The notes under the pieces: generated by a model
Told to the model about the DNA's origin: nothing
Seen by the model: the letters and a program-made list of their open reading frames with translations, nothing else
Database searches by the model: none
Origin: Trichoplusia ni
Taxonomy: Eukaryota; Arthropoda; Insecta; Lepidoptera; Noctuidae
Reading direction: 5' to 3'
Length of the DNA stretch: 64,000 nt
Assembly (NCBI RefSeq): GCF_003590095.1
Contig: NC_039500.1
Span: forward strand, 3,782,001 to 3,846,000
Position numbers and translations under genes: made by a program
Part shown: one piece after another, positions 56,227 through 64,000 of the stretch
Position numbering within the stretch: the first letter of the stretch is position 1
How the letters are laid out: every line of letters begins with the position of its first letter

Positions 56227-57414
56227 TCTATGTCGATCTACAAATAAGTTTATGTTAAACAACTGTTTTGTACAAGTTTTCTCTTATATTCAGTACTTTC
56301 TTAAGACGTAAGTTGGCGAGACTAACACTTAAATACTCACATGCTCATTTTATTAATTTTATATAAAACACTTGAAACTGATACTTAGATCTTGGATACT
56401 TAATAGATAAGATACTAAACAAGTGCTTGCTATAATAAACAATTAGGAAGGTGATGCACTTCAATGCGATTGCGCTCATAAACGTTTACTGCGTGAAATA
56501 CGTAATAGAGTTGCCACACATCGTATGACGGAATTCCCAGACTATTGTGCTTTAATCTAGGGGCAAGGCAGTGCCCCAGCCAAGGCTTGAGCAAAAGGGA
56601 TAATATGATTGTTTTTTTTTCTACGGCATTATTCAGTCAGGCACATGTGGCCAGAAGTCTCAACAGATAGAGAGATCTGGAAGAAAAAGGAGTAGGCAAA
56701 AACCGACTTGCTTCAGCCCCAAACGGCTCAGCCTCGAATTGACTTGGCGGAGCGGGGTCTGGCCGTCCCCATCATTGTCCGCATTCCCGTAACGGTTGAA
56801 TCGAGGTGAGCTTCCCAGAACTTCACAATGTTAGTTACTAGCGTAGGAATTAACCGCAAGGACACTTTCACACAATTGACAGATCAAATAGAGGTTTCGA
56901 GGTTCAGAGGGTACTTAATATATACCTACATCACAGTAAATATGAACGTTTCGTTTTTACCCATTAGATACTGAACGTTAAATTCTTTATGATGTCAATT
57001 TTTCAACCGAATTTCGTCGCGCGACGTATTTTGTTCGTTAGCCATAGCGAATTAATTGGTTTTTGTCTGCTTGTGGCTCACTCCGCTCTTGTTTATCCAG
57101 TGTACTCTGTATTTTAATTATTATTGGGACGATTTATTAATAGGATGTCAGCACGGTGGAGTGATGATCTGCGCAAGATGACTTGCAGGGCTGGATGCGA
57201 GCAGCCGAAGATAGATCTCGATGGCGTGCAATTGGGGAGGCCTATGTCCAGTATTGGACGAGTATGGGCTGATGATGATGATGATAATAATGTCATAAGA
57301 ACTGTGTAATAAATAGGTAGTATTACTTAATGGCCACACTCAATTGACTTAATAAACTAAATCTAAAACTAAACAAAAAAAAACATAACTTACTGTTTTT
57401 TTTTAATTAAACAT
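56227..57414. other. Intergenic region 88-aa gene / NAA80
   Basis: No confident gene. 56560-56810 is a relatively GC-rich patch (aaaacggctcagcctcgaat-like text) that may be a decayed element, class unknown. An RTE fragment is listed separately. Confidence 0.35.
57140..57300 (+). mobile_element. RTE-clade non-LTR 3' fragment, frameshifted
   Basis: Starts RWSDDLRKM, then after small indels continues GEAYVQYWTSMG and stop, followed by (GAT)n. The same C-terminal signature as 25939-26083, in plus orientation but with its frame broken. The ORF at 57124-57309 is this relic, not a host gene. Confidence 0.7.
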
Positions 57415-58014
57415 CTACAAATACTTAAACATATAGGTCTTAGTCGAAGTTATCGTATTGTTCATCGCCAAACGATCAGGTTTTGGCATCGGTGGAGGCG
57501 GCGGGGGCTGCGGTCCTGCTTGCGTATAATTATTTTCTGGCACTGAATTTTGAATCTTATTACTAACGCATTGAGGTGTATTATACGTAATACCAGTACC
57601 ATAAATAGATACTGGCGGACACTCTTTGTATCCCAACTTAGCATAAAATGCTTCCTGTCCTTTTGTAGACAAGTGAAGCATTTTTAACTTCAATACATCT
57701 GTACAGTACTCCTCAACTTGTCTCATCAGGTAACTTCCTAATTTTCTACCACGCATTACTTTACTTATAACTACTGTTTCTATAAAACAACTCTCGGGTA
57801 TGCTGGGGATAGCCGTTAATTTACAGTGACCCAATAAATGTTTTGCATCGTTAATTAGAATTAAACTGGTAGGAAGATTGTTGCACGATGCTTGTAGTGA
57901 CATCATTCGGGCTGTCTCACTGCGAGGCCATTCATCGTTTATTAATTCACAGCAGGGTTTCAAATATTGGGGATGCTCGTGTAAACGTAATACTTTTAGG
58001 TTCCCTTGCTCCAT
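57415..58014 (-). CDS. NAA80: N-alpha-acetyltransferase 80 (actin N-terminal acetyltransferase)
   Basis: GNAT-family enzyme that acetylates the processed acidic N-terminus of actin, using acetyl-CoA in the cytosol. A single 199-codon coding exon. The N-terminal ELINDEWPRS motif is characteristic of NAA80. The GNAT core shows ETVVISKVMRGRKLGSYL, with the acetyl-CoA-binding RGRKLG loop at residues 88-93, followed by LHLSTKGQEAFYAKLGY. A hexaproline run at 170-175 corresponds to the profilin-binding proline-rich region of the family, and the protein ends YMFKYL. The family is usually about 200-310 aa. An acceptor (ttttcag|gac, exon edge 58023) just upstream of the ATG suggests a 5' UTR intron. 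It is divergent from EEF1AKMT1. Confidence 0.9.
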   Translation of the reverse strand: MEQGNLKVLRLHEHPQYLKPCCELINDEWPRSETARMMSLQASCNNLPTSLILINDAKHLLGHCKLTAIPSIPESCFIETVVISKVMRGRKLGSYLMRQVEEYCTDVLKLKMLHLSTKGQEAFYAKLGYKECPPVSIYGTGITYNTPQCVSNKIQNSVPENNYTQAGPQPPPPPPMPKPDRLAMNNTITSTKTYMFKYL

Positions 58015-58023
58015 GTTCTTGTC

Positions 58024-58924
58024 CTGAAAACAAGCATGAGTCTAATATTAGCTGTGCAGTCATATTTTTACATCTGTGGATCCTCACTTAGAACCTCAAG
58101 GATGTTATTGTCAGTGTCAGATCGATTACGTTTAATAGAAACGTCAAAATCAGCTTTAAGGTTATAAAACTAAAAAGTATATATTCTTATGTATGTTCCT
58201 ATTCTTTTTTGTAAAAATATTTTCATTAAATACTTACTAGTTAAATTATATCCATCTCTGAAGCTATTATTCACACTAGCGCAATGTATACGATTTTAAT
58301 CTTGGGTTTTTTCGAAACATATTGTGCGTCGTGTCGCTTGGCACTAACTAACCTATTTATAGCTGTCACATTCACATGCTAATGCTAACACCGGCTTACA
58401 CAATAAGCTATCTCTATAAATACAATATTACTATTGTAGGCAGCCATCGATGATAACGACCATATTTCCATTATTGAAGTAGGGTCTTGTGATGTTGAGC
58501 CACAGTTCTGAAAACTATTCAATTCACAAAATCAATTCATTTGTTGCCTTACTATTATGACTATATTGGAAGGATGATTGGAAGAGATTTATAAAGTAAG
58601 ATAGGTCCAGGTTATCTTCAATAGTTCTTTATTTTTTTACATATATCAATATTTATTGACAAAATCTATGAAATTAAATATAAGGCTAGAATTATACTAA
58701 AATTTTGGCGCGGCTTCTATTTTGGCACTGCCGTTGGATAAAAAGTAGCCTTTGTTAATGTAGGGGTTAAGCTATCTGCACCCCAACCCAAACCCTCTCA
58801 AACATTCATCTTGATAAGATTAGTATAAAGTTTTAATTATTTAAAAGATAGTTATAATATTACAATACCTATAGAAGACACTAGACACAGAATTTCAATA
58901 AGAACGGTTTTACAGATCCTAATA
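58024..58924. promoter_or_regulatory. Bidirectional region NAA80 / EEF1AKMT1
   Basis: About 0.9 kb between divergent starts, likely containing a 5' UTR intron of NAA80 and possibly one of EEF1AKMT1 (acceptor-like ttttacag at 58911-58918). A repeat-like bit (ggataaaaagtagcct) lies near 58736. No coding content. Confidence 0.4.
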
Positions 58925-60387
58925 ATGGAAGATGATGATGATGTGCCAAGTCTGTCTGCAGAGACGTTTGCAGCTCTGCAGGAATTCTATGCTGAGCAGC
59001 AGAAGCGGCAGGAGATCTTAGACAAACTAGAAGGTGACAATAAACTGAATGAGAACATTCTGTTTGATGAAAACTGGGTATGTACTCAGATAATACGCAT
59101 AATCTATACAAAAAGTAATCTGCACTACTAAAAAAGTTCACTTGGTTAGGACTCAAAAAAAAATAATAAACAATGTTAGTTTATCTGTTTGGCTAAAAAG
59201 TAGGTGTAAAAATAAAATGTACCACTGAAATAAATTAAGTTGTTTATTCATTTAATGTCTTCGTTTTCAAAGACACTAAGATTCCGATTTTCAAAAATCT
59301 TAAAGATTGTTAAACTTTTTTGGTTACTTTAATGGATCATAGTGAATAATTTATAGGAACAAAAGTAATTTACATGGTTATCCTTCTTACTCAAGAAAAA
59401 GTAGTAATAATGAGTAAATTTCTGCATTACAAATATATACCACACAGTTCTTTATACAGGGTGATGTTTCAGCAACTAAGTCAGTTCTGGTATGATGAGG
59501 CGACAGTGCAGGCTCTGGTGAAAGTAATCGACGCATCCCTGGCTGACGGCGGGCGGGTCGCGCTTATCTCCTGTCCCACCCTGTTTGTACCCGTCAAGAG
59601 ACAGATAGGCGACCGTGCTACGGGTATGTCTTCTAATAGAATGATTCACTTTCCAACATTATAACTGATATATTTACCTATTTTTAAATAAATTTCCCCC
59701 TGTCGAGATAGATACATTAATAATAAGTGCTCTGTAATATAATTGGTTGAATAATTCATTGATTATGAACTGTGTGTGCACCTTTTACATCATTTTCCCA
59801 CGTTTTTACACACTCACTTTCTTGTTTGTATGTTTGCTTTACTCAACTCTCTCTTTACGTAACTCAATTTTGAGGCACTTCCCAATAAGCTAGCAGACTG
59901 AAATTTTCAGGATAGCTTCAAACCCGATGACAATTCAATTTAAAAGTATAAAAATGGCAAACCCATTTTGATACAATTTTAATGGATTGACATTTAAAAC
60001 GTGGGTATTTAGGTGTTTTAACTCTAAATTTTATTTTTTTCAGTAACACTTCTCGAGTATGACCGGCGCTTTGAGGTCCACGCGCCAGACTTCGTGTTCT
60101 ACGACTACAACAGCCCTGAGAAGCTGCCTCCTGACACTCTCGACTCATACGACCTAGTGGTCGCAGACCCGCCGTTCCTCTCCGATGAATGCATCACCAA
60201 GACCTCAGAAACGATTAAGCTAATGGCCAAAGACAAGATAGTAGTATGCACGGGAGCGATAATGAAGGATAAAGTGCAAAGCCTTCTCAATTTAAACCTG
60301 TGCAAGTTCAAACCACATCATAGGAACAACTTGGCCAATGAGTTCTCGTGTTATGCTAATTTTAAATTAGACGACATTTTGAGTTGA
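58925..60387 (+). CDS. EEF1AKMT1: EEF1A lysine methyltransferase 1 (N6AMT2 family)
   Basis: SAM-dependent methyltransferase (formerly N6AMT2) that methylates a lysine of elongation factor eEF1A. Three exons in phase (58925-59077, 59473-59623, 60044-60387) give 215 aa (human 214). The N-terminus SLSAETFAALQEFYAEQQKR is family-typical, followed by ILFDENW|QLSQFWYDEATVQ. The catalytic-pocket motif DPPF is at 143-146 within YDLVVADPPFLSDE. The C-terminus carries KIVVCTGAIM and the conserved ANEFSCYANF. Exon 2 is taken to begin at 59473 (gtttcag|caa), because this gives WQLSQFW as in relatives; the earlier AG at 59458 is not in phase. Intron 2 contains repeat copy 3. Confidence 0.94.
59795..60030 (+). 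repeat. Interspersed repeat copy 3 of 3
   Basis: Shares tttgaggcacttcccaataa, atagcttcaaacccgatgac and acatttaaaacgtgggtatt with copies at 8333 and 29990. It lies in EEF1AKMT1 intron 2 and ends about 14 bp before the exon 3 acceptor. Confidence 0.55.
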
Positions 60388-60775
60388 CAGCCTTAGGACT
60401 TGAAGTGTGTATCTTTAATTTGTAAGTTAAATATAGGTCTGGTGCATTCAGAATATTTTAAAGATGCGTTTCAATTATCATTCCTGTACATTCACATTGG
60501 AGGCTATTTAAAAATGAGTTGTACTTTTACCTTTAAAATGTATGCTAATGTTACCTGCAGAGAAGATCTTTTTATTATTAACGGAATCAGACTTGTATTG
60601 ATTGTTTTTATGCGCCATTTTAGACCATAAAAGAAGTGGGATGCAACTTATTCTTTATCTAAACAAAAAGGAACAAAGTCTGTTCTTATTTGATATTCGG
60701 CTCTCACGATACTGCGTGCAGTGATCTTTCCGATGGTGAAATATAAGTAACAGTATTTTACTTTAAAAAATAACG

Positions 60776-61355
60776 TATCCTGCACTAAGGAATTAAAGCC
60801 TTGAGTTGCTAAGAATTTCAAAAACATTCAAGACACATGCACAAAAACACCCAGACTCATAACAAATATTCGTGGATCAAAAGCCGCGTACGCACGTACG
60901 AACAAATTTGTTGCGTTACATGATACGCAACAACTTGGTTCGCACGTGCGTACCACTATCGAACATCGAACACTCTGTTCGTTAACCATGTTCGCGGCGA
61001 TCCTTGTAGTGTGTTCTGTATGGACGGTGTTCGAAGAGCTTTAATAAATGTTACGCAACAAAACTGTTCGTATACCTAGATCTGGGCGGGACCAGATCGA
61101 CCACTTCCAACGGCGCCGTCATGGCTACTAAGGAGTTCACGACTGTTGTTCGCGAACTCGACTCGAACTATGTTTGCGTTCGTGTTCGAATATGCCGTCC
61201 ATACGTACGAACCGAATGTTCGGGTCTGGTGTTTGTGTTCGCTATGTTCGTGTTCGTACGTGCGTCCGCGCCTAAACGCTCGTGCTACGCGGGGATCGAA
61301 CCCGCGACACGACGCGCAGTGGGTCTGGTGTGGTGATCTCAACCAGTATCCGTGC
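60776..61355 (-). mobile_element. tRNA-derived SINE interrupted by a MITE
   Basis: The plus strand shows the SINE tail and body (ctgcactaaggaattaaagc, aaaaacacccagactcataa) up to 60881, then its head (acgcggggatcgaacccgcg, ggtgatctcaacc) from 61274. The two halves are continuous with the SINE consensus once the 392-bp insertion is removed. Confidence 0.8.
60882..61273. mobile_element. MITE with 23-bp inverted ends, nested in a SINE
   Basis: A 392-bp element with ends AGCCGCGTACGCACGTACGA and, inverted, AGGCGCGGACGCACGTACGA, flanked by AAA on both sides (60879-60881, 61274-61276). The interior is rich in gttcg/cgaac motifs in both orientations. A 3-bp duplication would suit the PIF/Harbinger group, though AAA is not the usual TWA target. 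Non-coding. Confidence 0.7.
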
Positions 61356-61376
61356 AATATTCATTGGTATTCATCA

Positions 61377-64000
61377 AAACGAGTATCAAATAAATAAATA
61401 TATAGTTTACATAAAATAAAAGACAAATTGTAAAACATTTCAAGTTTTATTGTTCTTCCTTAACAAAACTATTTTTATTACATTACATTATGCTGGTTAA
61501 CATTCAGTATCAATAATTCTCTCAATTTGATAATTTTCAATTATTTCCTAAGTTTAAAATATGCGCGCATAATTAACAACGCTTTAAAACCATTATGATG
61601 GCTTACTTGTTTGCTTGCCTATTTCATAACGGCATTACAGAAATTGATATTTTTTTGTTACATTACCAAAAATACTGGAAAATAATATAAGTTGTTGGTT
61701 CATTTAAATTTTCAACCGTTCGAATCAATAGGCCAGGAGCAAGTTTACATAATAAGTCATCACACCATTTTAAATACATTAACAATACTTATATTCATTG
61801 AAATTCATAGATACAATATATGTAATGTCATTTATATATTTTTTTTTATCGGTGTCGATAGCCCAATAAGCACGTACAGATTAAGTACCTTAAGTGGAAC
61901 ATCGACAACGAGGCGTCATTTTGACTAATGTCGGCTATTCTGTTATCTTCGTCAGCTGACACCGATTTTTACAAGAGACCTAACATCGTCATGTATTAAA
62001 ATATTAATGGACACTCTTATTTATTAATATTTAATAAATTCTTTTCTTACATCTAATGATTTATACATTCAAATTGCTGCCTTCGCATGTTAAGTGCAAA
62101 ATCATATTTTATACTATTATATACCCAGTGCTTACAGTTTGGTTTAGGTACTATGTAATGTAAAAAAAATATTAATCAATTGTGATGTTTGCACAACTCG
62201 ATAGTACATCAGTGTAATATCGATCGATTTCAGACCATTTTTTGTGATCTTAAGTAATGGGGTCCCTTCAGGACAGATAACCTCCTTATAGATTCCGCAT
62301 AAGAGACAACTTACGCGCACCAAACGAATATCAATGTGCACTGAGGTGATATGGTACCCAGATCGAGCTGCTGTCGTAATTTCGAACCAATATCAAATTG
62401 CACTTCACTCCCCACGCTTCACGTTTTCCAAAGCCCTGTTGATTCCGAACAAAGGGTTCTACATGCGGTATCTATTAGGTTATCCTTTAACAATTATATG
62501 CCTGAACTAGACAAATCTAGCACTTCAATAGACAAATAAAAAAGTAATTTGTACTAAAATTAAAATAATTATTTCAACGTCTAGACACATTATATTTAAC
62601 ATTTGAATACACTCATTTGTTAATTGTAATAATTTTGTATTCTGTATATTATCCTAAACATTTATTAGGTCTATCTACAAGGCCATATTATTATTTTCTA
62701 CTTTGGGGTTGGCAGATAAGCCGATATTTATTTAGCTATCCATTTATATTACTAAAATAAATACTTATTTAAGATAAACATTAAACTTTCACTTATAACC
62801 TTAAGATCTGCATCGAGACGGGAGTCAATAATGGTATCATCAAAGATGGTGACCGTAGTTTGTGAATATTGTAAATTCATACACAAATGTCTATAACTTA
62901 AAAAATAAGGTAATTATTTAATTTCATGCGATACTTGCAATTGCATGTTAAAAAATACGTTGCCTATAAGGAATTAGGGTCTCAAATTAGTTATTCAAAA
63001 GCAAATAGGGATCAGGCATTTGTAGGATAGTGACGTGACAACCTCACGATATTCTAGTACGCATGCGTAATGGCTTTCTGTTAAGCGGAAAGCGTACGGA
63101 AGCAGTACCGTCGTAGGTCGTACAGAAACGTATTAGGCCGCTCGACATGGGTTTTTATTTTGCCGTTTCATTTCTAAGGATGCAGTAAGGCTTAAAACAC
63201 TTAAATTTAACGGTAGGAAGAAACATCTCGTAAGTTTGAGCTTGATTTTGTGGAAACCAGCCTTATTCGTGGCTCGATACGTGCGAGTTTTGATCGAAAC
63301 ACTTAATTCATGAAATGAGGCTTAATAGGAAGGAATTTGTGATAAAAAAAAGTCATTTTTTCGTCTACTTAGCCGTAACAAACTGTATGTCTCTACATTT
63401 TATAGTGACAAGCTCGCCCTTAATATGACATAAAGGGTGATTATTGAATGAATGACGTTTTACAGCGGAATATTTCAACAAATTTAATATAATTATTTCT
63501 ATTATTTGTGTAAAGTGACAACCCTGTTAATATGTTTACAGTTAACAAACTAGTAGTACCGTAGGGGTATACTCTCTACATAAATATGAGCACATCGCAT
63601 AGCCCTTGTTTATAATAATTAGGTGGATAACGTGGAACATAGCCCTCTTTCTACGCAGTCGGGTAAAGGAGAACCCGACGGACTAGTGATGCGCTATTGA
63701 CTGCAGAAACTTGGAATACATACATAACATACAATTCTCATGTAATTATAATGTAATTTTATAAATATATAATTGGTTTTTCTACCTGCAATGGAGTAAA
63801 GAACTCTACTATTATCTAGTATTTTTATTAACAAAATTAGAGTTATTGTCTATTCTTGAATGCTGGGCTAAAATTTTATAGTCCAGGCAAATGCTATTTT
63901 GCTGGCATTTTGTCTCGTAAAATCATAGAGAATAATTAATTTACTTTACCAAAATGACGTATTAGATGTTGGAGAGAATATACTCTGTCCGTTCAAGGGA
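61377..64000. other. AT-rich region without recognised coding sequence
   Basis: About 2.6 kb with no exon-like GC rise on either strand. A minus-strand AATAAA (from tttatt near 61446) right at its left end, and long AT-rich sequence with gtaa- and ttta-rich runs, would fit the long 3' UTR of a gene whose coding exons lie right of the window. A short GC-rich bit with an inverted repeat (gtcgggtaaaggagaacccgac, near 63659) may be a repeat fragment. None of this is firm. Confidence 0.35.

Noticed and set aside
57124..57309. 61-codon ORF as a host gene
   Set aside because: It is the frameshifted C-terminal end of an RTE-type reverse transcriptase with a (GAT)n tail.

Overview
This window is a piece of insect nuclear genome, almost certainly from a moth or butterfly (Lepidoptera). 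Genes are split by many short GT-AG introns, exons are GC-rich, and introns and spacers are AT-rich. The repeats are ones I associate with lepidopteran genomes: short non-autonomous Helitrons that start TC and end CTAG, tRNA-derived SINEs, and RTE-clade non-LTR tails ending in (GAT)n. I cannot name the species. All gene names come from recognising protein family signatures by eye, and exon models were chained by reading frame and intron phase.

Layout, left to right. (1) 398-941, minus: the first two exons of the exosome subunit EXOSC5/RRP46, running off the left edge. (2) 1867-15854, plus: NEMF (Rqc2/Caliban), 18 exons, 1022 aa. (3) 17144-23429, minus: a radial spoke head protein (RSPH4A/6A type), 13 exons, 572 aa. 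(4) 24251-25852, plus: the mitochondrial ribosome-assembly GTPase MTG1, 3 exons, 334 aa. (5) 27490-28272, plus: an intronless Ser/Thr-rich orphan ORF of 260 aa, preceded by two tiny upstream ORFs joined by ATGA overlaps. (6) 29037-32400, minus: a BLVRB-like NAD(P)H flavin/biliverdin reductase, 3 exons, 204 aa. (7) 33314-54178, plus: PDCD11/Rrp5, 21 exons, about 1237 aa. Its tenth intron holds a complete 8.4-kb Ty3/Gypsy retrotransposon in antisense orientation (38909-47347) with identical-looking 1372-bp LTRs, an AAGA target duplication and intact gag and pol frames. (8) 55575-56226, minus: a two-exon 88-aa orphan gene. (9) 57415-58014, minus: the actin N-terminal acetyltransferase NAA80. (10) 58925-60387, plus: the eEF1A lysine methyltransferase EEF1AKMT1. 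(11) 60388-64000: no coding gene recognised; a SINE split by a 392-bp MITE, then AT-rich DNA that could be a long 3' UTR.

Several neighbours act in RNA and ribosome biology: exosome decay or processing (EXOSC5), ribosome-associated quality control (NEMF), mitochondrial large-subunit assembly (MTG1), pre-rRNA processing (PDCD11) and elongation-factor methylation (EEF1AKMT1). Four gene pairs are divergent, with start codons only 0.82-0.93 kb apart: EXOSC5/NEMF, RSPH/MTG1, BLVRB-like/PDCD11 and NAA80/EEF1AKMT1. This fits shared bidirectional promoter regions. I found no CRISPR array, prokaryotic operon or genuine free-standing tRNA or rRNA gene. The most unusual items are the young Gypsy element with a textbook A AAA AAC frameshift site, the ATGA-chained uORFs, a GC-AG intron in PDCD11, and a NEMF intron carrying a repeat-flanked first exon of a transposon-associated gene family.
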